In this document: one piece after another, positions 25,326 to 33,130 of the stretch
How positions within the stretch are numbered: position 1 is the first letter of the stretch
How the letters are laid out: each line of letters starts with the position of its first letter
NCBI RefSeq assembly: GCF_051216895.1
Contig: NZ_JBPKAO010000002.1
Location: 310,001 to 374,000, forward strand
Direction of reading: 5' to 3'
DNA: 64,000 bases
Source: Aquipuribacter sp051216895
GTDB lineage: Bacteria; Actinomycetota; Actinomycetes; Actinomycetales; JBBAYJ01
Translations under genes and position numbers: made by a program
The notes under the pieces: generated by a model
The model's input: only the letters and a program-made list of their open reading frames with translations
The model's database searches: none
What the model was told of the DNA's origin: nothing

Positions 25326-26300
25326 GTGTCGGGACGCGCCCTCGTCACCGGGGTCACCGGGCAGGACGGCAGCTACCTGGCCGAACGCCTGCTCGCCGAC
25401 GGCTGGCAGGTGCACGGCCTCGTGCGCTCGCCCGACGAGCGGGTCGTCCCCGGGGTGCAGGTGCACCACGGCGACCTCGCTTCCGCCTCGACGTTCGCCG
25501 ACCTGCTGCCCGCGGTCCGTCCGGACGTCGTGTTCCACCTGGCGGGGATGTCGTCGGTGGCCACGTCCTGGGCCCAGGCGGGCACCAGCGCGGAGGTGAC
25601 GGGGACCTCGGTCGCGAGGTTGCTGGAGGCCTGCTTCCCGGGCGGCACCGGCGACGGGCCGAGGGTGGTGCTCGCCTCGAGCGCCGAGGTGTTCGGAGCG
25701 GCCACCACCTCACCGCAGGACGAGCGGACCCCGGTCCGGCCGAGCTCGCCCTACGGGGCCGCCAAGGCGTTCGCCCTGCACCTGGGCGGCGTCTACCGGC
25801 AGGCGGGCCACCACGTGGGCGCCGCCGTGCTCTACAACCACGAGTCGCCCCGACGCCCGGCGACCTTCGTCACCCGCAAGATCACCTCCACCGTCGCCGC
25901 CATCGTCGCCGGGACGGCGGACGAGCTGCGGGTCGGCAACCTGGACGCACGGCGGGACTGGGGCTGGGCGCCGGACCACGTCGACGCCATGGTCCGGATG
26001 GCGCGGGCCGAGCGGCCCGACGACTACGTGGTCGCGACGGGGGAGGGCCACAGCGTCCGCGAGTTCGTGGCCGCGGCGTTCGCGGCGGCCGGCGTGACCG
26101 GGTGGGAGCACCTGGTGCACGTCGACCCCCGGTTCGTGCGGCCCGTCGACGCGGTCGAGCTGGTGGGCGACGCGAGCCGGATCCGACGTGCCCTGGGCTG
26201 GCGACCGACGGTGGAGTTCACGGAGGTGGTCGCCCGGATGGTGCGGGCCGACCTGGCCCTCACCGGGCAGGACGGCACCCGGCAGGGTGGCCCGGGCTGA
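25326..26300 (+). CDS. GDP-mannose 4,6-dehydratase-like SDR, diverged tandem paralogue
   Basis: 324 residues. Retains VTGVTGQDGSYLAERLL, YxxxK in SSPYGAAKAFALHL, LYNHESPRRPATFVTRKI and LDARRDWGWAPDHVDAM, so it is a GMD-fold protein and not a simple copy: the middle region is shortened and several loops differ. A GMD next to a second GDP-sugar SDR often means dehydratase plus reductase (GDP-rhamnose/6-deoxy-talose synthesis), but here the second protein keeps dehydratase-like motifs, so whether it is a second dehydratase, an epimerase or a reductase is open. Translated with gmd. Convergent with rfbA, one base apart. Confidence 0.82.
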   Translation: MSGRALVTGVTGQDGSYLAERLLADGWQVHGLVRSPDERVVPGVQVHHGDLASASTFADLLPAVRPDVVFHLAGMSSVATSWAQAGTSAEVTGTSVARLLEACFPGGTGDGPRVVLASSAEVFGAATTSPQDERTPVRPSSPYGAAKAFALHLGGVYRQAGHHVGAAVLYNHESPRRPATFVTRKITSTVAAIVAGTADELRVGNLDARRDWGWAPDHVDAMVRMARAERPDDYVVATGEGHSVREFVAAAFAAAGVTGWEHLVHVDPRFVRPVDAVELVGDASRIRRALGWRPTVEFTEVVARMVRADLALTGQDGTRQGGPG

Positions 26301-26311
26301 GTCAGCCCGGG
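26291..26311. terminator. Palindrome formed by the two facing stop codons of the gmd-like gene and rfbA
   Basis: Ten-base perfect arms, CCCGGGCTGA and TCAGCCCGGG, flank a single G. Each arm ends in one gene's stop. In RNA the likely form is a seven-base GC stem with a seven-base loop. It must act in both directions if it terminates, because the two genes are one base apart. Confidence 0.6.
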
Positions 26312-27171
26312 TCCTGCGGGAGCCCCGCCAGGTAGGTGCCGTACCCGCTGCTGGCGGTGGCGGCGGCCAGGGCCAGCAGCTGGTCGGTGCTGATCAGGCC
26401 CCGACGCCAGGCGACCTCCTCGGGACAGCCGATCTTCAGGCCCTGCCGCTGCTCGATGGTGCGCACGTAGTTGCCCGCGTCGAGCAACGAGTCGAAGGTC
26501 CCCGTGTCCAGCCAGGCCGTGCCGCGCGGCAGCACCTCGACGTGCAGCCGGCCGCGGTCCAGGTAGTGGCGGTTGACGTCGGTGATCTCGTACTCGCCCC
26601 GGGCGGACGGCTCGAGCGCGGCCGCGATCTCGACGACCTCGTGGTCGTAGAAGTACAGCCCGGGCACGGCGTAGCTGGACCGTGGCTGCGACGGCTTCTC
26701 GTCCAGGTGCGTGGCCCGGCCGTCGGCGTCGAAGGTGACGATGCCGTAGCGCTGCGGGTCCGCGACCCGGTAGGCGAACACGGCGGCCCCGTCGACGTCG
26801 CCGAACCGGGTCAGCTGCGAGCCCAGCCCGGGGCCGTAGAAGATGTTGTCGCCCAGCACGAGGGCCACCGACGAGCCGGCCACGAAGTCGGCCCCGATGA
26901 CGAAGGCCTGCGCGAGCCCGCGCGGCTCCGGCTGCGTGGCGTAGGTGATCGACAGGCCCCACTGCGTCCCGTCGCCCAGCAGGCGCCGGAACTGCTCGCC
27001 GTCGTGCGGGGTGGTGATCACCAGCACGTCGTCGACGCCCGCCAGCATGAGCGTGGTGAGCGGGTAGTAGATCATCGGCTTGTCGTACACGGGGACGAGC
27101 TGCTTGCTCACCGACCTGGTGAGCGGGTGCAGCCGCGTCCCCGTTCCGCCGGCCAGGATGATCCCTCTCAC
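26302..27171 (-). CDS. rfbA: Glucose-1-phosphate thymidylyltransferase
   Basis: 289 residues, RmlA. Makes dTDP-glucose from dTTP and glucose-1-phosphate, first step of dTDP-L-rhamnose synthesis. MRGIILAGGTGTRLHPLT (nucleotide loop), DKPMIYYPLTTLMLAG, VLGDNIFYG and LDEKPSQPRSSYAVPGLYF are the family hallmarks. Divergent from rfbB, 43 bases between starts. Convergent with the gmd-like gene with a shared stop-codon palindrome. Confidence 0.96.
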   Translation of the reverse strand: MRGIILAGGTGTRLHPLTRSVSKQLVPVYDKPMIYYPLTTLMLAGVDDVLVITTPHDGEQFRRLLGDGTQWGLSITYATQPEPRGLAQAFVIGADFVAGSSVALVLGDNIFYGPGLGSQLTRFGDVDGAAVFAYRVADPQRYGIVTFDADGRATHLDEKPSQPRSSYAVPGLYFYDHEVVEIAAALEPSARGEYEITDVNRHYLDRGRLHVEVLPRGTAWLDTGTFDSLLDAGNYVRTIEQRQGLKIGCPEEVAWRRGLISTDQLLALAAATASSGYGTYLAGLPQDPG

Positions 27172-27214
27172 TGTCCTAGTGTGTCAGCCGGCCCCCGTCA
27201 GACAGGGAGAGTTC
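27172..27214. promoter_or_regulatory. Divergent promoter region rfbA / rfbB
   Basis: 43 bases. On the plus strand TAGTGT (27177-27182) could serve rfbB, giving a ~25-base leader with the ribosome site AGGGAGA before ATG 27215. On the minus strand TAGGAC ends one base before the rfbA GTG, too close for a leaderless promoter, so the rfbA promoter must lie further upstream or the hexamer acts as a ribosome site. Confidence 0.35.
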
Positions 27215-28204
27215 ATGCGACTGCTCGTCACCGGTGGCGCCGGTTTCATCGGCAGCCACTACGTCCGCAGCGTCCTGCAGGGGGCCTACGACGGCTACGA
27301 GCCCGACGAGGTCGTCGTGCTCGACGCGCTCACCTACGCCGGCAACCGGGCCAACCTCGACCCGGTGGCCGCCGACCCGCGGCTGCGGCTGGAGGTGGCC
27401 GACGTCCGGGACCCCGTCGCCGTCGACGCCCTGGTGGCGCGGGCCGACCACGTCGTCCACCTGGCGGCGGAGTCGCACGTGGACCGCTCGATCGGGGGGG
27501 CCGCCGACTTCGTGCAGACCAACGTGGTCGGCACGCAGGTGCTGCTCGACGCCGCGCTGCGCCACGAGGTCGAGCGGTTCGTCCACGTCTCGACCGACGA
27601 GGTGTACGGCTCCATCCCCACCGGATCCTGGTCGGAGGAGCAGCCGCTGCAGCCCAACAGCCCGTACTCCGCGTCCAAGGCGGGCAGCGACCTGATCGCG
27701 CGCGCCTACCACCGCACCCACCAGCTGCCGGTCTGCATCACCCGCTGCAGCAACAACTACGGGCCCTACCAGTTCCCCGAGAAGGTCATCCCGCTGTTCG
27801 TCACCAACCTGCTCGACGGGGGCACGGTGCCGCTGTACGGGGACGGGCTCAACGTCCGGGACTGGTTGCACGTGGACGACCACTGCCGCGGCATCCAGCT
27901 GGTGCTGCAGGGGGGTCGGGCGGGGGAGGTGTACAACATCGGCGGCGGCACGGAGCTGACGAACCGCGGTCTCACCGAGCGGCTGCTGGCCGCGACCGGC
28001 CGGGACTGGGACGCCGTCGTGCCGGTCGAGGACCGCAAGGGGCACGACCGGCGCTACTCCGTCGACATCGCGAAGATCCGCGAGGAGCTCGGCTACCAGC
28101 CGCGGGTCCGCTTCGACGAGGGGCTGGCCGGCACCGTGCGCTGGTACGCCGACCACCGCGCCTGGTGGGAGCCGCTGAAGCAGCGCGCCGGTCTGGGGAC
28201 CTGA
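27215..28204 (+). CDS. rfbB: dTDP-glucose 4,6-dehydratase
   Basis: 329 residues, RmlB. NAD-dependent SDR: MRLLVTGGAGFIGSHYVR, HLAAESHVDRSI, the catalytic STDEVYG with Asp/Glu, YSASKAGSDL (YxxxK), RCSNNYGPYQFPEKVIPLF and RDWLHVDDHC. Second step of dTDP-rhamnose synthesis. ATG 27215 has an AGGGAGA ribosome site. Stop and the rfbC start share one base (TGATG). Confidence 0.96.
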   Translation: MRLLVTGGAGFIGSHYVRSVLQGAYDGYEPDEVVVLDALTYAGNRANLDPVAADPRLRLEVADVRDPVAVDALVARADHVVHLAAESHVDRSIGGAADFVQTNVVGTQVLLDAALRHEVERFVHVSTDEVYGSIPTGSWSEEQPLQPNSPYSASKAGSDLIARAYHRTHQLPVCITRCSNNYGPYQFPEKVIPLFVTNLLDGGTVPLYGDGLNVRDWLHVDDHCRGIQLVLQGGRAGEVYNIGGGTELTNRGLTERLLAATGRDWDAVVPVEDRKGHDRRYSVDIAKIREELGYQPRVRFDEGLAGTVRWYADHRAWWEPLKQRAGLGT

Positions 28205-28791
28205 TGCAGGTCCGACCGCTCGGCGTCCCCGGCGCCCTCGAGGTGACGCCGCGCCTGCACGGCGACCCGCGCGGCATGTTCCTGGAGTGGTTCCGCGACG
28301 ACGCGTTCACCGAGGCCGTGGGGCACCGGTTCGACCTGCGCCAGGCCAACTGCTCGGTGTCCGCGGCGGGGGCGCTGCGCGGGATCCACTTCGCCGACGT
28401 GCCGCCGGGGCAGGCCAAGTACGTCACGTGCCTGGCCGGGGCCGTGCTGGACGTGGTGGTCGACCTGCGCGTGGGCAGCCCCACGTTCGGGACCTGGGAC
28501 CAGGTGCTGCTCGACGACGTCGATCGGCGGGCGGTGTACGTGGCCGAGGGGCTGGGCCATGCGTTCCTGAGCCTCGCCGACGGCTCCACCGTCGCCTACC
28601 TGTGCTCCGCGCCGTACACCCCGGGGGCCGAGCACGAGGTGCACCCGCTGGACCCCGACCTGGCCGTGGACTGGCCCACGACCGGCCGGGACGGCTCCGA
28701 CCTCCGGGTGGAGCTGTCCGCCAAGGACGCGGCCGCACCGTCGCTTCAGGAGGCGGTGGCGTCGGGGCTGCTGCCGCGCTGGGCCGGCTGA
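28204..28791 (+). CDS. rfbC: dTDP-4-dehydrorhamnose 3,5-epimerase
   Basis: 195 residues, RmlC cupin. Third step of dTDP-L-rhamnose synthesis. GMFLEWFRDDAF, NCSVSAAGALRGIHF with the catalytic His, YVTCLAGAVLDVVVDLRVGS and GLGHAFLSLADGSTVAYLCS are characteristic. One-base overlap with rfbB. Its last 46 bases overlap convergently with the membrane protein gene on the other strand. Confidence 0.95.
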   Translation: MQVRPLGVPGALEVTPRLHGDPRGMFLEWFRDDAFTEAVGHRFDLRQANCSVSAAGALRGIHFADVPPGQAKYVTCLAGAVLDVVVDLRVGSPTFGTWDQVLLDDVDRRAVYVAEGLGHAFLSLADGSTVAYLCSAPYTPGAEHEVHPLDPDLAVDWPTTGRDGSDLRVELSAKDAAAPSLQEAVASGLLPRWAG

Positions 28792-29792
28792 GACCCGTCC
28801 GGGTCGGGACCGGTGCGCGTCCGGGGCGCGGGCACGCCGTGGCGGAGCACCCCCGTCGAGGCGGCCGCCAGCCCGAGGTCGGCGACCGTGAGGGCCACCC
28901 GCGACACGAGGGCGACGGACAGCGCCGCCGACACCCCGACGAGCGGCCCCAGGGCGGCCACCAGCACGGCCTCCCGCGCCCCGACCCCGGCCGGGGCGGC
29001 GAAGGTCAGGAACCCGACGACCCAGGCGAGCGCGTAGCCCCCCACGGCCAGCGGCAGGGCGTCGACCCCCGCCCCCAGGGGCCGCAGCAGCAGCCAGGTG
29101 GCGGTCCCGTAGCAGACCCACGCCAGCAGCATCAGCGCCACGGCCCGCCCCGTGGCGGCCCAGCCGGGGGACGCCGTGGCCAGCGCCGGGCGCCAGCGCG
29201 CCAGCGCGTGCAGCAGCCGCCCCAGCACCGGGGGCAGGAGCACGACGACCCCTCCCACCACGACGGGGACGACGAGCCAGCCCCACTGCGAGGCCAGCGT
29301 CGCCCCGACCCCGACGGCCCCGACCACGGCGCCCGTCACGGTGTGCAGCAGCAGGAACAGGGTCGCCGCCCCCACCATGGCCGGGCGCGGGACCCCGTAG
29401 CGGGCCGCCAGCACGGCCTGGGCGAGCACCGGCCACAGCGACCCGGGCACGTACTTGCCGGCCTGCGTGACGTAGAAGACGCGGTGCGCCGTCGACGTGG
29501 TCGGGCCGGTGCCGCCGAGGGCACGCAGCCAGACCCGCCAGCACTCCCCGGTGGCGACGACGCCCGCCGTGGTCAGCAGCAGGCACGCGGTCGCCGGCCC
29601 CCAGCCGATCGTCGCCAGGGCGGTGGACACCTCGTCCCAGCGGGCCGCGACCACGACGACGCCCAGCACGAGGACGCCGAGGCCGACCGCCACCGACAGC
29701 ACGGTCAGCAGCCGGGCCCGGCCCGTCCGCGCCCCGGCCCCTGCCGCCGCCCCGGACCCGGCGTCCGGGCCGGTCGGCGGCAGCCGGTTCAC
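28746..29792 (-). CDS. Flippase-like integral membrane protein (UPF0104/AglD-type), paralogue 1
   Basis: 348 residues with about eight helices. Contains VTQAGKYVPGSLWPVLAQAV and VGFLTFAAPAGVGAREAVLV, signature elements of the lysylphosphatidylglycerol synthase transmembrane / UPF0104 family. Members are proposed lipid or lipid-linked-sugar flippases; function is not established. Clear paralogue of 37064-38020 (GKYxPGSLW motif in both). GTG 29792 is in a GTGA overlap with the methyltransferase. Tail overlaps rfbC by 46 bases convergently. The N-terminal 26 residues are Gly/Ala-rich and precede the first helix. Confidence 0.83.
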   Translation of the reverse strand: MNRLPPTGPDAGSGAAAGAGARTGRARLLTVLSVAVGLGVLVLGVVVVAARWDEVSTALATIGWGPATACLLLTTAGVVATGECWRVWLRALGGTGPTTSTAHRVFYVTQAGKYVPGSLWPVLAQAVLAARYGVPRPAMVGAATLFLLLHTVTGAVVGAVGVGATLASQWGWLVVPVVVGGVVVLLPPVLGRLLHALARWRPALATASPGWAATGRAVALMLLAWVCYGTATWLLLRPLGAGVDALPLAVGGYALAWVVGFLTFAAPAGVGAREAVLVAALGPLVGVSAALSVALVSRVALTVADLGLAAASTGVLRHGVPAPRTRTGPDPDGSQPAQRGSSPDATAS

Positions 29793-30553
29793 CCGCCCAG
29801 CGCGGCGGGGTCCCGCGACAGCAGGACCGTCTCGCGGGGGAGGGGCTGGCAGGGGGTGGCCCCGCGGGTGCGGCGGACGTGCCAGCCGAGTCGGGCGGCG
29901 GAGTCCACGGCCGGTCGGTAGCGCGACCGCTGGGCGTCGTCCAGCAGGACCAGGCCGCCCGGGGCGACCCGGTCCAGCACGTGCAGCAGGACGTCGGCGC
30001 GGGCCCGGCCGTCGACGAGGACCAGGTCGAACTGGCCCTCCACCTCGTCGATGGCGTGGACGTAGCCGGAGAAGTCGAGGCCACGGCCGCTGGGGGCGCC
30101 CGAGGCGACCAGCGGACGCTCGGTGCTGGGCACGGCCGGGACGTGCACGGCCGGGGTGCACCGCAGGCCGGGGGTGCCGGCCAGCAGCTCCCGGACGCGG
30201 ACCGCCCAGCCGGCCTCGTGCTCGACGGCGTCCACCGAGCCGGCGCGTCGGGCGAGCCACAGCGTGCTGGCCCCGGAGCCGTACTCGAAGACCCGGGCCC
30301 GGCCGTCGAGGCGGCCGAGGAAGTCCTCGACGGCGTCGACCGCCTGGTAGGTCCACCACGGCAGGTCCATCCGGACCAGGTCCTCGGCGTTGTGCACGGC
30401 CAGCAGCGTGCGCAGGTGGGCCGACACGGTGCGGGGGTTGCGGGCGACCTGCCGGTCCCACGCGTTGAGCAGCCGGGTCCGGTCGAGGCCGCGCCGGGTC
30501 CGGGTCATGACCCCCAGGTAGACGTCCCGCAGCAGACCCTGGTCCCTCGACAT
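29789..30553 (-). CDS. SAM-dependent methyltransferase-like protein
   Basis: 254 residues. Motif I is RVFEYGSGASTLWLARRAG, followed by VDAVEHEAGWAV and FDLVLVDGRARADVL, giving a class I Rossmann methyltransferase fold of the kind seen in polysaccharide clusters. No membrane helix. The N-terminal 80 residues are helical and precede the fold. ATG 30553 has GGAGA four bases upstream. Its stop overlaps the flippase-like gene (GTGA), so both are probably made together. The acceptor is unknown; sugar O-methylation is inference from context. Confidence 0.75.
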   Translation of the reverse strand: MSRDQGLLRDVYLGVMTRTRRGLDRTRLLNAWDRQVARNPRTVSAHLRTLLAVHNAEDLVRMDLPWWTYQAVDAVEDFLGRLDGRARVFEYGSGASTLWLARRAGSVDAVEHEAGWAVRVRELLAGTPGLRCTPAVHVPAVPSTERPLVASGAPSGRGLDFSGYVHAIDEVEGQFDLVLVDGRARADVLLHVLDRVAPGGLVLLDDAQRSRYRPAVDSAARLGWHVRRTRGATPCQPLPRETVLLSRDPAALGG

Positions 30554-30641
30554 GCACTCTCCGTCTCCGGCGGGCCCGTCCGGCCCCACCGGTCGAAAGG
30601 GTAGTCGGGCGGCCCCGGTGCTCCGGCCCGAGCAGACCCCG

Positions 30642-31628
30642 TCAGCGCCGGGCGCTCGGGTACACGTCGCCGGCCTTCTGCCGGGCCGCCCACGCGCTCG
30701 CCACCATGTCGTGCAGGTCGTGGCGCATCGCCCAGCCGAGGTCGCGGGCGGCCGCGGCGCCGTCGGCGACGATCCGGGCCGGGTCGCCGGGGCGGCGCGG
30801 TGAGACCTCGGGGGTGAAGTCGATGCCGGTGACGTCGCGGATGGTGTCCATGATCTCGCGGACGGAGCTCCCCTCGCCGCTGCCGAGGTTGTAGACGGGC
30901 TCCAGGGACCTGCCGCCGGCCAGGTGCTGCGCGGCCGCGACGTGGGCGTCGGCGAGGTCGCTGACGTGGATGTAGTCCCGCACGCAGGTGCCGTCGGGCG
31001 TCGCGTAGTCGTCACCGTTGATGCGCGGGGTCCCGCCCCGGTACAGCAGGTCGAACACCACCGGGAAGAGGTTGTGCGGGCTGGCGTCGTACAGGTCGTC
31101 CGAGGCGGAGCCCACCACGTTGAAGTACCGCAGGGACGTGTGCCGCAGCCCGTTCGCCGTCGCGCAGTCGCGCAGCAGCCACTCGCCGACCAGCTTGGTC
31201 TCGCCGTAGGGGCTCTCCGGCCGCGTCGGGGTGGACTCGGTCACCACGTCGGTGCCGGGGGTCCCGTAGGTGGCGGCGCTGGAGGAGAAGACGACCTGGT
31301 CGACGCCGGCCTCCTCCATCGCCTGGAGCAGGTTCACGGTCGTGGTGACGTTCTGCTCGTAGGTGTGCAGCGGGCGCGACACCGACACCCCGGCGTACTT
31401 GAACCCGGCCACGTGGATGACGCCCTGCACCTGGTGCTCGTGCAGCGTGGCCGAGATGGCATCCCGGTCGACGAGGCTCGCCCGCACGAACGGGACGTCG
31501 TCGGGGACGAACTGCGCGAACCCCGAGGACAGGTCGTCGATCACGACCGGCTGCAGGTCCGCCTCCGCCAGGGCCCGCACGACGTGCGACCCGATGTACC
31601 CCGCTCCGCCCGTGACCAGCCAGCTCAT
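30642..31628 (-). CDS. galE: UDP-glucose 4-epimerase
   Basis: 328 residues. Interconverts UDP-glucose and UDP-galactose. MSWLVTGGAGYIGSHVVRAL, HVAGFKYAGVSVSRPLHTYE, FSSSAATYG, SPYGETKLVGEWLL (YxxxK), LRYFNVVGSA and TCVRDYIHVSDLADAH are classical GalE features. Its ATG overlaps the scoB stop (ATGA), an unexpected coupling of sugar-nucleotide and acyl-CoA genes. An 88-base gap leads to the methyltransferase, with TACCCT as a possible internal promoter box. Confidence 0.95.
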   Translation of the reverse strand: MSWLVTGGAGYIGSHVVRALAEADLQPVVIDDLSSGFAQFVPDDVPFVRASLVDRDAISATLHEHQVQGVIHVAGFKYAGVSVSRPLHTYEQNVTTTVNLLQAMEEAGVDQVVFSSSAATYGTPGTDVVTESTPTRPESPYGETKLVGEWLLRDCATANGLRHTSLRYFNVVGSASDDLYDASPHNLFPVVFDLLYRGGTPRINGDDYATPDGTCVRDYIHVSDLADAHVAAAQHLAGGRSLEPVYNLGSGEGSSVREIMDTIRDVTGIDFTPEVSPRRPGDPARIVADGAAAARDLGWAMRHDLHDMVASAWAARQKAGDVYPSARR

Positions 31629-32332
31629 GTCGTCGAGCCTGGCACGGGGACGGCCCCGAGGTCCTCCGGCACCCGGACCGGGGCGCCCGTCGCGGCGACG
31701 ACGGCCTCGACCGTGACCCCCGGCGCCAGCTCCCGCAGCACGAACCCGCCGGCGGGGTCGCCGCGGTCCACGTCCAGCACGGCCAGGTCGGTGATCACCC
31801 GGTCCACCACCCCGCGCCCGGTCAGCGGGAGGGTGCAGTCGACGACGAGCTTGGCCGAGCCGTCCTTGGCGACGTGCTCCATGATCACCACGACCCGGCG
31901 GGCCCCGTGGACCAGGTCCATCGCGCCGCCCATGCCCTTGACCATCTTGCCCGGGACCATCCAGTTGGCGATGTCGCCGGCCGGCGACACCTGCATGGCC
32001 CCGAGCAGGGCGATGTCGATCTTGCCGCCGCGGATCATGGCGAAGCTGGCCGCGGAGTCGAAGTAGCTCGCGCCCGGGAGCACCGTCACGGTCTCCTTGC
32101 CGGCGTTGATCAGGTCGGGGTCCACCTGCTCGGCGTCGGGGTAGGGCCCCACGCCGAGGATGCCGTTCTCGCTCTGCAGCACCACCTCGATGCCGGCCGG
32201 GACGTAGCTGGCGACCAGGGTGGGCAGACCGATGCCGAGGTTGACGTAGTCGCCGTCGCCGAGCTCCTGCGCGGCGCGGGCGGCCATCTGGTGGCGGGTG
32301 AGGCCCGTGGGCGGGGCCGGGGTCTCGCTCAT
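31625..32332 (-). CDS. scoB: 3-oxoacid (succinyl-CoA:acetoacetate-type) CoA-transferase, subunit B
   Basis: 235 residues. Transfers CoA between succinyl-CoA and a 3-oxoacid. LQSENGILGVGPYP holds the catalytic Glu; NLGIGLPTLVASYVPAG, GGKIDIALLGAMQVSPAGD and NWMVPGKMVKGMGGAMDLV are family signatures. ATGA overlaps with scoA upstream and galE downstream. Enables acetoacetate or similar ketoacid use, e.g. after leucine breakdown. Confidence 0.93.
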   Translation of the reverse strand: MSETPAPPTGLTRHQMAARAAQELGDGDYVNLGIGLPTLVASYVPAGIEVVLQSENGILGVGPYPDAEQVDPDLINAGKETVTVLPGASYFDSAASFAMIRGGKIDIALLGAMQVSPAGDIANWMVPGKMVKGMGGAMDLVHGARRVVVIMEHVAKDGSAKLVVDCTLPLTGRGVVDRVITDLAVLDVDRGDPAGGFVLRELAPGVTVEAVVAATGAPVRVPEDLGAVPVPGSTT

Positions 32333-33117
32333 GAGGCGTCCTGTCGGAGGGTGCGGCGCTCGACGAGCTTGTCGCGGGCCTGGTCGGCGGTCAGCACCAC
32401 CACCCGGTGCACGAAGGCCCCGGGCAGGTGGACGTGGTCGGGGTCGATGTCACCGGGCTCGACGAGCTCCTCGACCTCGGCCACGCACAGCCGCCCGGAC
32501 ATCGCCACCAGCGGGTTGAAGTTGCGGGCGGAGGCGTGGAACTGCAGGTTGCCCAGCCGGTCGCCGCGGGCGGCGCGCACCAGGGCGACGTCGGCCACGA
32601 CGGCCGTCTCCAGGACGTGGTCCACGGGGTCGCCGTCGGGGTCGGCCGTGGCCGGGAACCGCTCGACCCGCTTGGGCGGGGACGACACCGCGACGGACCC
32701 GTCGGCGGCGTACCGCCACGGCAGGCCGCCCTCGGCGACGACCGTCCCGACGCCGGTCCGCGTGAAGAAGGCCGGGATCCCGGACCCGCCGGCCCGCAGC
32801 CGCTCGGCCAGCGTCCCCTGCGGGGTCAGCTCGACCTCGAGCTCGCCCGACAGGTACTGCCTGGCGAACTCCTTGTTCTCCCCGACGTAGCTGGCCACGA
32901 CGCGGCGGACCCGGCCGGCCTCGAGCAGCAGCCCGAGCCCGGCGCCGTCGACGCCGCAGTTGTTGGACACGACCTCGAGGTCGCGGGTGCCGGCGTCGAG
33001 GACGGCCTGGATGAGGACCCGAGGGATGCCGCAGAGCCCGAAGCCGCCCACGGCGACGGTGGCCCCGTCACGCAGGTCGGCGACGGCGGTGCGGGCGTCG
33101 GGGACGACGATGTCCAT
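32329..33117 (-). CDS. scoA: 3-oxoacid CoA-transferase, subunit A
   Basis: 262 residues. VGGFGLCGIPRVLIQAVLD, VSNNCGVDGAGLGLLLEAG, SYVGENKEFARQYLSGELEV and GTLAERLRAGGSGIPAFFTR define the alpha subunit. Partner of scoB through an ATGA overlap. The preceding gene (glycosyltransferase, same strand) ends only 13 bases upstream, so scoA-scoB-galE may be cotranscribed with it. Confidence 0.93.
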   Translation of the reverse strand: MDIVVPDARTAVADLRDGATVAVGGFGLCGIPRVLIQAVLDAGTRDLEVVSNNCGVDGAGLGLLLEAGRVRRVVASYVGENKEFARQYLSGELEVELTPQGTLAERLRAGGSGIPAFFTRTGVGTVVAEGGLPWRYAADGSVAVSSPPKRVERFPATADPDGDPVDHVLETAVVADVALVRAARGDRLGNLQFHASARNFNPLVAMSGRLCVAEVEELVEPGDIDPDHVHLPGAFVHRVVVLTADQARDKLVERRTLRQDAS

Positions 33118-33130
33118 GTGCGGAACCTAT

